Below, one piece after another: positions 1-8,116 of a stretch of 47,911 nucleotides of DNA. Positions within the stretch are counted from its first letter, which is position 1. Each line of letters opens with the position of its first letter. The notes beneath the pieces are model-generated. The model saw nothing but the letters and a program-made list of their open reading frames with translations, ran no database searches and was not told the origin of the DNA. The DNA is from Bdellovibrionales bacterium (lineage in GTDB: Bacteria; Bdellovibrionota; Bacteriovoracia; Bacteriovoracales; Bacteriovoracaceae), in the NCBI GenBank assembly GCA_030638415.1, contig DAOWEO010000140.1, positions 1 to 47,911 on the forward strand, given 5' to 3'. The translations under genes and the position numbers were made by a program.

Positions 1-105
1 CAAGGTTCTTTTTTCTGCAACTGCTAAGCAAGCTGCAAGGTTTATAGATGATGTAGTTTTACCAACTCCACCTTTTTGATTAGCCATTGCAATAACTTTA
101 CCCAT
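1..105 (-). CDS. parA: ParA/Soj chromosome-partitioning ATPase, N-terminal fragment
   Basis: Only the first 35 codons are inside the window; the gene runs off the left edge. The visible N-terminus contains the deviant Walker A motif KGGVGKTT at residues 11-18, typical of ParA/MinD ATPases that bind DNA non-specifically and move ParB-parS complexes. The ATG at 105 has AAGGAG about 6 bases upstream. It is the last visible gene of the minus-strand cluster rpmH-rnpA-yidD-yidC-mnmE-mnmG-rsmG, the usual place of parA-parB next to the origin, and parS-like sites lie at 207-222 and 2648-2663. parB is expected just outside the window (inference). Confidence 0.93.
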   Translation of the reverse strand, partial: MGKVIAMANQKGGVGKTTSSINLAACLAVAEKRTL

Positions 106-170
106 ATCATCTCCTTCAATTTTCTAACAAAAAAATAATATATTGTTTTTCCTAAAATGGAAAACAGTAT

Positions 171-800
171 TTAATAAAAATCCGAAATATTTTTCTTTTT
201 CTTCTTTGTTCCACGTGGAACATTTGATCTATAGCCAATAAGATATCTGGTTATCTTCTCAGGACCAGGGATTTCAACCTTCTCTTTACAAATACAAGTG
301 TAACCAGGAAAATCTAACTTTTTTTCTTCCTCAAAAACATTCATACCCTTATAAAAAAATATTTCACACCCTAGTGTTACGTTAAGTGACATTAAAAATT
401 TATTAATCTTACCTACTGCCTTAAAAGTTATTACACATTTCTTATCAAAGTATATATCCTCTACTCTTTCATGAAAAACTTTTACATTATTTAAATTCAT
501 TTTATCTGCAATAAGAGTTACAGCATCCACCTTCTTATTGCGTGCCTCAAAACCTAGGAAAACTTTATCTTTATAATAATTAGCAAGCGGTAATAATGGA
601 AATCCCCCACCGAATCCAATATCAGCAATACATTCACAATTCAGAATAGCATCACGAAAAACTGGAATCTCAAGTGCAGGAATTAGAGAGTCCTGTATTT
701 GCTTTTGGAAAAACTCTTCTTCATTAAGTATTCTTGTTAAATTAATTCCTTTTAACTCATTGGTAAAGATAGATAAGAGCTTATTTGAAAATTCATCCAT
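171..800 (-). CDS. rsmG: 16S rRNA (guanine-N7) methyltransferase RsmG (GidB)
   Basis: The 209-residue protein is close to the usual RsmG length (about 207). RsmG methylates N7 of G527 (E. coli numbering) in 16S rRNA with S-adenosylmethionine. The SAM-binding glycine-rich motif DIGFGGGFPLLPLA lies near residues 60-73, followed by an acidic FEARNKKVDA segment typical of the fold. An open frame continues upstream to 908, but that part overlaps mnmG. The ATG at 800 gives a TAATG junction with the mnmG stop (1-base overlap), so translation is probably coupled to mnmG. The 3' end of the gene contains a parS-like palindrome (207-222) that is part of the coding sequence. Confidence 0.93.
   Translation of the reverse strand: MDEFSNKLLSIFTNELKGINLTRILNEEEFFQKQIQDSLIPALEIPVFRDAILNCECIADIGFGGGFPLLPLANYYKDKVFLGFEARNKKVDAVTLIADKMNLNNVKVFHERVEDIYFDKKCVITFKAVGKINKFLMSLNVTLGCEIFFYKGMNVFEEEKKLDFPGYTCICKEKVEIPGPEKITRYLIGYRSNVPRGTKKKKKNISDFY
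207..222. promoter_or_regulatory. parS: parS-type centromere site 1 (ParB-binding palindrome)
   Basis: The sequence TGTTCCACGTGGAACA is a perfect 16-bp palindrome. It matches the known bacterial parS consensus family (TGTTNCACGTGNAACA), to which ParB binds and spreads. It lies inside the 3' end of rsmG, about 100 bp upstream of parA and about 8 kb from the putative origin, where parS sites are normally found. Confidence 0.93.
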
Positions 801-2632
801 TATTTTATCCTTCCTGCTACATAAGCAAGAGTTGCGGGCCGAATCCCCTTTATATTGCGCAATTGAGAAAATGTAGAAGGCTGGATCGCCTCTATTCGCT
901 GTCGACACTCAAAAGATATATTTGTAGATTCGCATAAATCTTGCCAGATAATTGGTTTAGACAAAAGCTTTTTTTGCTTAGAATGCTCCCGTTGTGACCT
1001 GGTTATATAGCCTTTATATTTTAAATTAATAGCTACATTTTGCAGAACTCTAAAGTCAAATTTCAGTCCGTTGTCTATCAAATAATTCTCTAAAAATCCA
1101 ACAATGTCTAATTTAGGATTTTTAAGTAGTTCTGCAATACTGTGAAAAGAGTCCTCAATTTTATATATCTTGGCCATATCTGAACTAATAAAAGAACACT
1201 TTTCTAGGATATCGCTAAGTAACTTAACTTCTTTAATATATTCCTGCTGGTATTGATCAATCTGATAATTAAGATTTAATGAACTTCTATAGGGTGCAAT
1301 ACGCTCTATTGTATTGTCTTCTCTGATATACAATCTGTTTTCAGAGCGAGCTGTAAAGAGCCTGTACGGCTCATCTCGAACGTTTGTTACTAGATCCTCA
1401 ATCATTACACCAATATAGGAATCCCCTCTATCTAAAACCAAAGGCTCAAGGGAGAGTAGCGAAAGGCAAGCATTGGCACCTGCAATTAATCCCTGTGCTG
1501 CTGCTTCTTCATAACCAGAAGTTCCATTTATCTGACCAGCAAAATATAGCGAAGGCATAATTTTTAAGGCCAATGTGATATCAAGTTGAGTAGTTTCGAT
1601 AACATCGTATTCAACGGCATAACCCGGTAAAATAATTTCGACTTCAGCGAGTCCATCGATAGATCTTAGAAATGCATTTTGTATATCAAGTGGGAGGCTT
1701 GTTGAAAGACCGTTGGGATACATTGTTGGCAGGTTAAGTCCTTCAGGCTCAACAAACACATGGTGGATATTTCTATCAGGATAGCGAAATGCCTTATCTT
1801 CAATACTAGGACAATATCTCGGGCCTACGCCACATATTTGACCATTAAAGAGAGGTGATCTTTCCTTGTTCGCCCTAATAATAGATAACGTCTCTTCATT
1901 AGTATATGCCATAAAGCAGCTGACTTGACGTTGAAAACGGTGCTTAGTTTCATGATCAAAATGAAAATTTTGTGTTCGGCTATCAGAACCCTGCTCTTTG
2001 AGCTTAGAGTAATCGATTGTCTTTGCATCTAGTCTAGCTGGAGTACCTGTCTTAAATCTCAATGTTTTGAGTTCTGATTTTTCAAAGAGTTCATCTAGTG
2101 CACCAGATCGATCACAGCTTAACCTTCCACCTTTACTTTTATCATCACCAACATGAGTAAACCCATCAAGAAATGTCCCAGCTGTTAAAATAACTTTTTT
2201 ACAGCTGATAGATTGTGTTTCACAATCTACGGTAAAATTGTCTTCATCATTTAATACAACGCGAATAACTTTATCATAAATAATATCAAGATTTTTTAAT
2301 TCACTTAGAAGTTTAGTCACATGATCAGAATATATGTCCTTATCAATTTGGTATCTTGTTGATTGTACCGCAGGTCCTTTCGTCTCATTTAAAATTCTAC
2401 ACTGAATAGCAGAATAATCAGCGACTCTTCCCATTAGGCCACCAAGCGCATCAATCTCACGAACAACTTGCCCCTTTCCAACTCCACCAATAGATGGGTT
2501 ACAGGGAGTTGAAGCAATAGATACATTTGGCATAGTGATTAAGGTTACTCTAAAGCCGAAAGATTGTGCAATCCAAGCTGCTTCAACACCAGCGTGTCCT
2601 CCACCAATAATTGCAATGTCAAAAGAGTTCAT
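800..2632 (-). CDS. mnmG: tRNA uridine-5-carboxymethylaminomethyl modification enzyme MnmG (GidA)
   Basis: The 610-residue FAD protein is of normal family length (about 620-630). With MnmE it installs the cmnm5 group on wobble U34 of tRNAs that read two-codon families. The N-terminal dinucleotide-binding motif IIGGGHAGVEAA is at about residues 8-19, followed by the family segments TPCNPSIGGVGKGQVVREID and GTFLDG. Near the middle are the cysteine motifs GPRYCPSIEDK and a later GTSGYEEAAAQGL flavin-binding stretch. It is 43 bp downstream of mnmE, its functional partner, and overlaps rsmG by one base. A second parS-like site sits immediately upstream of its start. Confidence 0.97.
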   Translation of the reverse strand: MNSFDIAIIGGGHAGVEAAWIAQSFGFRVTLITMPNVSIASTPCNPSIGGVGKGQVVREIDALGGLMGRVADYSAIQCRILNETKGPAVQSTRYQIDKDIYSDHVTKLLSELKNLDIIYDKVIRVVLNDEDNFTVDCETQSISCKKVILTAGTFLDGFTHVGDDKSKGGRLSCDRSGALDELFEKSELKTLRFKTGTPARLDAKTIDYSKLKEQGSDSRTQNFHFDHETKHRFQRQVSCFMAYTNEETLSIIRANKERSPLFNGQICGVGPRYCPSIEDKAFRYPDRNIHHVFVEPEGLNLPTMYPNGLSTSLPLDIQNAFLRSIDGLAEVEIILPGYAVEYDVIETTQLDITLALKIMPSLYFAGQINGTSGYEEAAAQGLIAGANACLSLLSLEPLVLDRGDSYIGVMIEDLVTNVRDEPYRLFTARSENRLYIREDNTIERIAPYRSSLNLNYQIDQYQQEYIKEVKLLSDILEKCSFISSDMAKIYKIEDSFHSIAELLKNPKLDIVGFLENYLIDNGLKFDFRVLQNVAINLKYKGYITRSQREHSKQKKLLSKPIIWQDLCESTNISFECRQRIEAIQPSTFSQLRNIKGIRPATLAYVAGRIK

Positions 2633-2647
2633 TAATACTCCATTAAA

Positions 2648-2663
2648 TGTTCCACGTGGAACT
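2648..2663. promoter_or_regulatory. parS: parS-type centromere site 2 between mnmE and mnmG
   Basis: TGTTCCACGTGGAACT matches site 1 in 15 of 16 positions, with only the last base breaking the palindrome. It lies in the 43-bp gap between the mnmE stop and the mnmG start, so unlike site 1 it is not constrained by coding. Two sites about 2.4 kb apart near parA support a functional origin-proximal centromere. Confidence 0.9.
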
Positions 2664-2675
2664 TTAAAATATGAG

Positions 2676-4079
2676 CTACTTTCCTATACAAAAATTGGTG
2701 AAAATGGAAGAGAGAATTTCGTCTGGTGTAATTATTCCAATGAGCTCTTCACAAAGTAAAGAGATTTTATTTATATGGTGTGATAAAATGCCATGATCAT
2801 CACAAATTGTAATATCATCTTTAAATTCATCTAAGTAATTATATAAGCTGGCAATCACAAATCGCTGTCTATCAATTATAATGGGCTCATTGATAAAATA
2901 ACTTTTATATTTATCCAAAATAATCTTATAAATTTCTGTTTTTAACGATGGTCCTATGGGACCACTTTCATCAACTGGTCCCATAGGACCATACAAAACT
3001 GGTCCCATAGGACCACATAAATTAAGGTATAAAACATTCGGAATATCAAAAGAAAAGCTCGATGAACACAGACATTTGTCCATATTGGTAACAATAACTA
3101 AGTCATATTTTGATGGATCAAAAGTATTTGTAAATTCGCAATAGTGGATTACTTTTAGCGAGAAGAAAGAATCCGAAAGTTGTTTTTTTGTATGCTCAAT
3201 TCCAACTTGTTCAATCTTGTCAGTAGTTTCACGCAAACCAGCAGTGTCAATAAGCCTGAACAAAACTTGCTCAATAGAAATAGATTCAGACACATAGTCT
3301 CTGGTTGTACCAGGGATATTTGAGACGATTGAACGCTCTTGTGTCAGTAAATAGTTAAAAAGTGTACTCTTACCTGCATTTGGTTGGCCCGAGAGCACAA
3401 TGGAAGGATTAAGCAGTGCAGAATTGTTATTTCTGGTACGTTCGAATAGTAATTCACTAGCGTGGAAGAAATTAGTAAAACTATCTAAGAAAATTTGCCT
3501 TGAAAGATCATCACCAATGTCTTCTGAAAAATCCAATGCAATATCAATACTTGATTTCAACTGTATAAGTAAATTATGAAGTTCTAGAAAAGATTCATGC
3601 AACTTACCTTTAAAAGAAGATTGTCCGGCTTGTAAAATTTGAGGAGAATTTGCATTTAATAAAAGATCAAGCCCTTCAACCTGAGTTAAAGAAAGCTTGT
3701 TATTAACCATCGCACGATAAGTAAACTCGCCTGCAAAAGCGAGACGAATATCAAAATTATTTATAAAGAGATTAATAATATTTTGAATGATAATTTGATT
3801 ACCATGACAACTAATTTCTAAGATATTTTCACCATTATAACTAGCAGGAGCAGCGAAATAGACGAAAGTAACTTCATCAACCATAGAAGTACTATCAGCA
3901 TCAATTATCTCTGTAAAATATGCATGTCTAGGTTTTACAAGGGTAAGGTTCTTCTTAAAAACTTTTTGAAAAGATGGTAGTTCAACAAAGCCAGATATTC
4001 TTATGACTGCAATTGCACTATTGCTCAAAGTTGAAGAACTAAGAGCAATAATGGGTTTTGTATCATAAAGAAACTTCAT
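2676..4079 (-). CDS. mnmE: tRNA modification GTPase MnmE (TrmE) with a Gly-Pro-rich insertion in the G domain
   Basis: The 467-residue protein works with MnmG in wobble uridine modification. The folate-binding N-terminal domain starts with a typical AIAVIRISG segment (residues 22-30). The G domain follows, with P-loop GQPNAGKS (231-238), NIPGTTRD (254-261), DTAGLRET (278-285) and a G4-like TNMDK (331-335). The conserved C-terminal cysteine motif is present as CIGK at the very end. Oddly, where the G5 (SAK-like) region is expected, residues 356-377 read as three GPMGP/GPIGP blocks encoded by short DNA palindromes (2949-3015). The frame is intact, so the gene looks functional, but the G5 loop is replaced or displaced. 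It lies 9 bp downstream of yidC. Confidence 0.95.
   Translation of the reverse strand: MKFLYDTKPIIALSSSTLSNSAIAVIRISGFVELPSFQKVFKKNLTLVKPRHAYFTEIIDADSTSMVDEVTFVYFAAPASYNGENILEISCHGNQIIIQNIINLFINNFDIRLAFAGEFTYRAMVNNKLSLTQVEGLDLLLNANSPQILQAGQSSFKGKLHESFLELHNLLIQLKSSIDIALDFSEDIGDDLSRQIFLDSFTNFFHASELLFERTRNNNSALLNPSIVLSGQPNAGKSTLFNYLLTQERSIVSNIPGTTRDYVSESISIEQVLFRLIDTAGLRETTDKIEQVGIEHTKKQLSDSFFSLKVIHYCEFTNTFDPSKYDLVIVTNMDKCLCSSSFSFDIPNVLYLNLCGPMGPVLYGPMGPVDESGPIGPSLKTEIYKIILDKYKSYFINEPIIIDRQRFVIASLYNYLDEFKDDITICDDHGILSHHINKISLLCEELIGIITPDEILSSIFTNFCIGK
2949..3015. repeat. three in-frame copies of a GGTCC-N4-GGACC palindrome inside mnmE
   Basis: Copies lie at 2949-2964 (TGGTCCTATGGGACCA), 2976-2991 and 3000-3015 (both TGGTCCCATAGGACCA). 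Copy 1 is the exact reverse complement of copies 2 and 3. Each is itself a near-palindrome with TGGTCC and GGACCA arms around a four-base core. Start-to-start spacings are 27 and 24 bp, both multiples of three, so the mnmE frame is kept and the arms are read as GPMGP or GPIGP. I see no other copy in the window. The pattern resembles a small palindromic element inserted in frame, or a cluster of protein-binding sites. Confidence 0.9.
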
Positions 4080-4088
4080 TAGTGATTA

Positions 4089-5582
4089 TTATTTAATCAT
4101 TTTGTAGACAAAAAGCTGTTGTGCAACACCAAAAATCGTTGATACGAAAATGTAGAGATTCAATCCAGCAGGAAGATCTTTCATAATCACACCAAAAATA
4201 AGTGGCATAAACATCATCACTTTTTGTTGAGTAGGATCGGCACTTGCACTAGGTGTAAGCTTTTGCTGTAAAAACATTGATAAGGCCATTAAGACAGGTA
4301 AAACATAAAACGGGTCTTTAATACTAAGATCACTAATCCAAAAGATAAATGGTGCACCAACTAATTCAACCGCTGCATACAAAACTTTATAAAAAGCAAA
4401 AAATATCGGCATTTGTAATAGCAATGGTAGACATCCTCCAAGAGGGTTTGCCTTTTCTCTTTTGAAAAGCTCCATTGTCTCTTTTTGCATTCTTTGTGGA
4501 TCATCCTTAAATTTTTCTTTTAATTTAGTAAGCTCAGGCTGAATTATTTGCATTTTTTTCATACTTTTAAATGATTTAAACTGCAAAGGGAAAGTAAGCG
4601 TACGCACGGCTAAGGTTAGTAATACAATAGCAAGTCCATAGTTAGGAAATAGATCATAGAAAAATTGTAGAGCACGTAGTAGAGGTACTGCTAACAGTCC
4701 AAAAAAACCAAAATCAACTGAACGTTTAAGATTATGGCCATAATTAATTAATGTATCATAATTTTTCTTGGTATAAATATAGCTTAAGTTCAAAGAGCTA
4801 AGTTGATTTACAAGTTCTAAACTAAAGTATCCACCTTCAGTAGTATTAATTTTTGCAGCATGTTTAATATCAAATATTGTGGCAAATAGATGATAATTAT
4901 AATCAATACCAAACCACTCAACACTACCGTCAACAAGCTCTTGATCACCGACGTGAATACGCTCTATATCTTTAGTAAAAACAATGTAATCTTTTACTTG
5001 ATTGTTTTCTAGCTGTTTTTTCTTTGCATTAAAAGTAAATTTATATCTGTATGCTTTATCCGAATTTAATGCAAGACGTAGAAAACCCTTTTCATCAATC
5101 TGTGCAGTGAAATGAACATTAAAACGTTCATCATGTCCTTCAATCTTGGAATTAGTTTCTGTCATAATTTTGAAAGACAAAGGGACAAAAGATCCATTTG
5201 CATAAATTAAAATTTTACTACTTTCATCACCAACAAAAAGTTTTGAAAAAGGGAAAAGGGAATTTGAATTCGTGAGATCGTTAAATTCTAAATTATTATT
5301 AAATTTATAATCAGTTAAAGCAGAAGAAAGCTCAACATTAACTTTTTGCTTTATAGAGTCGGATGCTGTTTGTTGAGTGATAGCATCAGAAGTAAGAGAA
5401 GTTTTTCCAGTAGTACCCTCAATCCTGTTAACAACCCTCTCAACATTGCGATTATCTTGTGTCGCTGTTGTTTTAGAAATCGGTTGTTTTCCAGCCTCAG
5501 GATTAAAATAAAATTGCCAACCAAATAATATAACACCTGATAATACAATTGCTAAAAACATTCTTTTTTGATCTGATTCCAT
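4089..5582 (-). CDS. yidC: membrane protein insertase YidC
   Basis: The 497-residue protein inserts and folds inner-membrane proteins, alone or with Sec. The N-terminal transmembrane anchor (about residues 6-25, FLAIVLSGVILFGWQFYF) is followed by a low-complexity linker and a large periplasmic domain, as in Gram-negative YidC. The conserved 60KD_IMP/Oxa1 core starts near residue 300. It contains the hydrophilic-groove arginine in LAVRTLTFPLQF, the cytoplasmic coiled-coil hairpin after SMKKMQ, and the NPLGGCLPLLLQMPIFFAFY helix. The start ATG follows yidD by 8 bp. There is no jag/khpB gene between yidC and mnmE, although many bacteria have one there. Confidence 0.97.
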   Translation of the reverse strand: MESDQKRMFLAIVLSGVILFGWQFYFNPEAGKQPISKTTATQDNRNVERVVNRIEGTTGKTSLTSDAITQQTASDSIKQKVNVELSSALTDYKFNNNLEFNDLTNSNSLFPFSKLFVGDESSKILIYANGSFVPLSFKIMTETNSKIEGHDERFNVHFTAQIDEKGFLRLALNSDKAYRYKFTFNAKKKQLENNQVKDYIVFTKDIERIHVGDQELVDGSVEWFGIDYNYHLFATIFDIKHAAKINTTEGGYFSLELVNQLSSLNLSYIYTKKNYDTLINYGHNLKRSVDFGFFGLLAVPLLRALQFFYDLFPNYGLAIVLLTLAVRTLTFPLQFKSFKSMKKMQIIQPELTKLKEKFKDDPQRMQKETMELFKREKANPLGGCLPLLLQMPIFFAFYKVLYAAVELVGAPFIFWISDLSIKDPFYVLPVLMALSMFLQQKLTPSASADPTQQKVMMFMPLIFGVIMKDLPAGLNLYIFVSTIFGVAQQLFVYKMIK

Positions 5583-5590
5583 CGAAGCTC

Positions 5591-5815
5591 CTATTTATGA
5601 TCCTTTAAATTTACAGGATCATGGCCACCATCGTGATAAGGGTGACATTTTATAATTCGTTTAAAAGAGAAATACAACGCTTTATACCATGAAAAATTTT
5701 GAAAACAAGTTAAAGCGTATTGTGAACAAGTAGGGTAAAAACGACAATTGCTACCCAATAATGGGGAGAGCAACTTTTGATATAAAGTAATTATTAAAAT
5801 AAATAATTTACCCAT
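5591..5815 (-). CDS. yidD: membrane protein insertion efficiency factor YidD
   Basis: The 74-residue protein shows the full YidD signature: an amphipathic N-terminal helix (residues 1-18), CRFYPTCSQYA (about 24-34), and the C-terminal CHPYHDGGHDPV. YidD is thought to assist YidC-dependent insertion at the inner membrane. The gene overlaps the 3' end of rnpA by 8 bp and is followed 8 bp later by yidC, the standard rpmH-rnpA-yidD-yidC order. Confidence 0.96.
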   Translation of the reverse strand: MGKLFILIITLYQKLLSPLLGSNCRFYPTCSQYALTCFQNFSWYKALYFSFKRIIKCHPYHDGGHDPVNLKDHK

Positions 5816-6179
5816 TAGATGTCTCAGTCTTTAATTTGAAACTGGTAAAGGAACTTCTAAGATTATCTTTTAAGGTAGTAAGGACTGGCTTCTCTTTTCC
5901 AGATGCTCTTTTTCCTACTACTAAAATATCTATGTTTTTATTTCGAAGATTACTTGAACACCTGAACTCTTCTCGCACAATTCGTTTATATACGTTACGA
6001 ATATTAGCCTTGCCAACTTTTTTAGTAATAGCAAAACCTAATCTTGCGTGTGTAAGTTGGTTTTCTTTGACAAAAATAATAAGTGATTTTGTCACATACT
6101 TTTTAGAATGCGACCTCATACGCAAAAAGTCGTCCTTGTTGAGTAGACGACTTTTTTTTAAATATAAAAATTCAGACAC
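5808..6179 (-). CDS. rnpA: ribonuclease P protein component RnpA
   Basis: This 123-residue basic protein binds the RNase P RNA and helps mature tRNA 5' ends. The family pattern is visible: an N-terminal LKKSRLLNKDDFLRMR segment (residues 8-23), the F-A-I-T-K-K-V-G-K-A-N-I-R-N-V-Y-K-R-I-V-R-E core (about 50-70, the RNR-type motif being RNVYKRIVRE), and a C-terminal DILVVGKR strand. The start is a GTG at 6179; the only internal ATG would delete the N-terminal strand. No good ribosome-binding site is seen. The gene begins 9 bp after the rpmH stop, so translation is probably coupled. Confidence 0.95.
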   Translation of the reverse strand: MSEFLYLKKSRLLNKDDFLRMRSHSKKYVTKSLIIFVKENQLTHARLGFAITKKVGKANIRNVYKRIVREEFRCSSNLRNKNIDILVVGKRASGKEKPVLTTLKDNLRSSFTSFKLKTETSNG

Positions 6180-6188
6180 AATATAAAA

Positions 6189-6341
6189 TTATTTTTCGCC
6201 AGTTTTAACTGTAAGGACTTTTCTGCCCTTAGCTCTACGGCGCGTAATAACATTCTTACCACCTGGAGTTGCCATTCTTTTTAGAAAACCATGTGTACGT
6301 AATCTTTTCATTCTTTTTGGTTGCCACGTTCTTTTACTCAT
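6189..6341 (-). CDS. rpmH: 50S ribosomal protein L34
   Basis: I translated this 50-codon gene directly from the minus strand: [20 protein letters not shown] begins the protein, followed by a [20 protein letters not shown] segment. This is the L34 signature (TxQPxxRKRxxxHGFxxRMxTxxGxxVxxxRRxKGR) and length. A GGAGT ribosome-binding site precedes the ATG. It is the first gene of the minus-strand origin-proximal operon and is divergent from dnaA. Confidence 0.98.
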   Translation of the reverse strand: MSKRTWQPKRMKRLRTHGFLKRMATPGGKNVITRRRAKGRKVLTVKTGEK

Positions 6342-6391
6342 AACTCACTCCATATATTTCAAATATAACATCGTTTAATTTTAGTCTTGTA

Positions 6392-6420
6392 CAATTACAA
6401 CTATCAGAAATAAAGGTCAA
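6392..6420 (-). promoter_or_regulatory. candidate sigma-70-type promoter for rpmH operon
   Basis: On the minus strand there is TTGACC (6420-6415), a 17-base spacer, and TAATTG (6397-6392). The -35 is good and the -10 is weak. It points into rpmH from the dnaA-rpmH intergenic region, where the operon promoter is expected. Confidence 0.4.
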
Positions 6421-6514
6421 GTTCAAATATGGGAATTATTTACCTAAAAAAGTATTTTATTGAAAAGTGCAGAGAAGTTATGTATCTAGTGTAAAGAATA
6501 AATGGGTACAAGAT

Positions 6515-8116
6515 ATGGATAAAAAAAATATTTTTAGTAACTTTTTCAATGGACCGCTAGATGCAACTCCTAATGAGGAATCTACTTCCATAGATAAAAT
6601 AGACAATAATTCAAATGACTTAGCAGATAGTTCTGAGTTTTCTGCTGATGAATTGGACCTTTTCAATCAATCTATTTTAGATCACTTGCGTGATGTCGTG
6701 CCTCCAAATAAGTTCAGAATACTGTTTGAAAAGACTTTCGCTTTACACGATATTCAAAACCAAAAAATATTTTTTCTTGTAGGTACTGAGATGCTTGCGA
6801 AAATGATTTCAGATAGTTACAAGAGCCATTTATCAACTGCTATCTTAAATACACTTGGTGAGGACTACGAAATTCAAATAAGTGTCTCAAAAGCTAGTAT
6901 TGATATTTCATCAAGTAAAAATAATATATTACACACTCTAAATGAGTCAAAATCTACTTCATTTTATGAAAAGACTAAAATAAAGTCTCCAAAGTTTACA
7001 TTAACTCCTGAGAGTACTGAAATAAATGCAATACAAAACTCCTCTCACACTTTCTCTCATGAGCCACCCAAACAAACAAGTACGTCTAATCCGAGTAAAT
7101 TAATAGATCCAAATAAAAACTTTGCAAATTTCATATCTGGATCATCAAATAATTTGGCATTTGCTTCAGCCTTTTCCATTGCGCAAAATCCCGGAAAAGT
7201 TGAAAACTCAAAATCACTTTATATTTATAGTGACTCAGGTTTAGGAAAAACTCACCTTTTACATGCAATTGCTAATAAGGTTAACCAAGAGCACCCTAAC
7301 CTTGTTGTATTTTTTATTTCTGCTACCGATTTTATTAATCAGTTTGTCGATTCCAAAATTAAAAATACAGTTAACGAATTTATGAAAAAATATACTACAG
7401 TTGTTGATATATTGATGATTGATGATATTCATGGACTGAGTAATAAGGAAGGAACACAGGATGTCTTTTTTCAGATCTTTAATTCCTTATATGAAAATAA
7501 AAAGCAGCTTATTTTTACTTCAGACAAAAAACCAAAAGATATTCTTGGCATTCCAGAACGTTTGAAAACCCGTCTACAATGGGGATTAATCGTTGATATA
7601 CAGAGACCTGATTACGAAACTAAAATTAGTATTCTAAAATCATATGCTGCACAAAAGGATATTTTTATACCAGATACAATTATTGAATTAATGGCCAGCG
7701 CACAAACAGAAAGTATTAGAGAATTAGAAGGATTTATAAATCTTCTTTCCCATGTTAGTGGAATAGAAGGTATTCCAATTGATGAGAATTTAGCAAAAAA
7801 ATATTTAAGACTAGAGCAAACAAAAGTAAAAAAAATAACTCCAGAATCAATTACAAAAAATGTCGCCACACAGATGAAGCTAAATGTTGCTGATATAAAA
7901 TCAACAAAAAGAACTAAAGATTTAGCAATTGCTAGGCATATCGCAATTTATTTAACTAAAAAACATACCCATATTACCTTAAAGGAAATTGGCCAATATT
8001 TTGGTGGAAGAAATCACTCAACTATTTTAAGTAGCATTGCAAAGATTGAAGATGAAATAAAAATCAATATTGCTCTGTCCGAAGATATTATTCAGATAGA
8101 AAAGCGAATTCATTAA
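6515..8116 (+). CDS. dnaA: chromosomal replication initiator DnaA
   Basis: DnaA melts oriC and loads the replicative helicase. Domain I begins near LDLFNQSILDHLRDVV and a low-complexity Ser/Thr/Asn linker follows. The AAA+ domain III has Walker A SDSGLGKTHLL (usual form GGVGLGKTHLL), Walker B ILMIDDIHGL and the sensor-like ERLKTRLQWGL. Domain IV contains the DNA-binding signature ending GGRNHSTIL. From the ATG at 6515 the protein is 533 residues, longer than the usual 440-480, because about 45 acidic Ser/Asn-rich residues precede domain I. A GTG at 6467 in the same frame would add 16 residues. I prefer 6515 because a possible promoter (TTGAAA 6460-6465, 17 bp, TATCTA 6483-6488) would overlap the longer start. 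The start remains uncertain. Confidence 0.95.
   Translation: MDKKNIFSNFFNGPLDATPNEESTSIDKIDNNSNDLADSSEFSADELDLFNQSILDHLRDVVPPNKFRILFEKTFALHDIQNQKIFFLVGTEMLAKMISDSYKSHLSTAILNTLGEDYEIQISVSKASIDISSSKNNILHTLNESKSTSFYEKTKIKSPKFTLTPESTEINAIQNSSHTFSHEPPKQTSTSNPSKLIDPNKNFANFISGSSNNLAFASAFSIAQNPGKVENSKSLYIYSDSGLGKTHLLHAIANKVNQEHPNLVVFFISATDFINQFVDSKIKNTVNEFMKKYTTVVDILMIDDIHGLSNKEGTQDVFFQIFNSLYENKKQLIFTSDKKPKDILGIPERLKTRLQWGLIVDIQRPDYETKISILKSYAAQKDIFIPDTIIELMASAQTESIRELEGFINLLSHVSGIEGIPIDENLAKKYLRLEQTKVKKITPESITKNVATQMKLNVADIKSTKRTKDLAIARHIAIYLTKKHTHITLKEIGQYFGGRNHSTILSSIAKIEDEIKINIALSEDIIQIEKRIH

Noticed and set aside
800-908. N-terminal extension of rsmG to 908
   Set aside because: The extra 36 codons lie wholly within the mnmG 3' end in another frame. 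The TAATG junction at 800 gives the normal RsmG N-terminus.
2956-3144. Plus-strand open frame rich in Gly-Pro opposite mnmE
   Set aside because: It is the complementary reading of the palindromic repeats, so the GP pattern appears on both strands. mnmE has intact family motifs on the minus strand.
5836-6186. Plus-strand open frame of 116 codons opposite rnpA
   Set aside because: It is antisense to rnpA, which has the correct family motifs and operon context. No ribosome-binding site or homology is evident.
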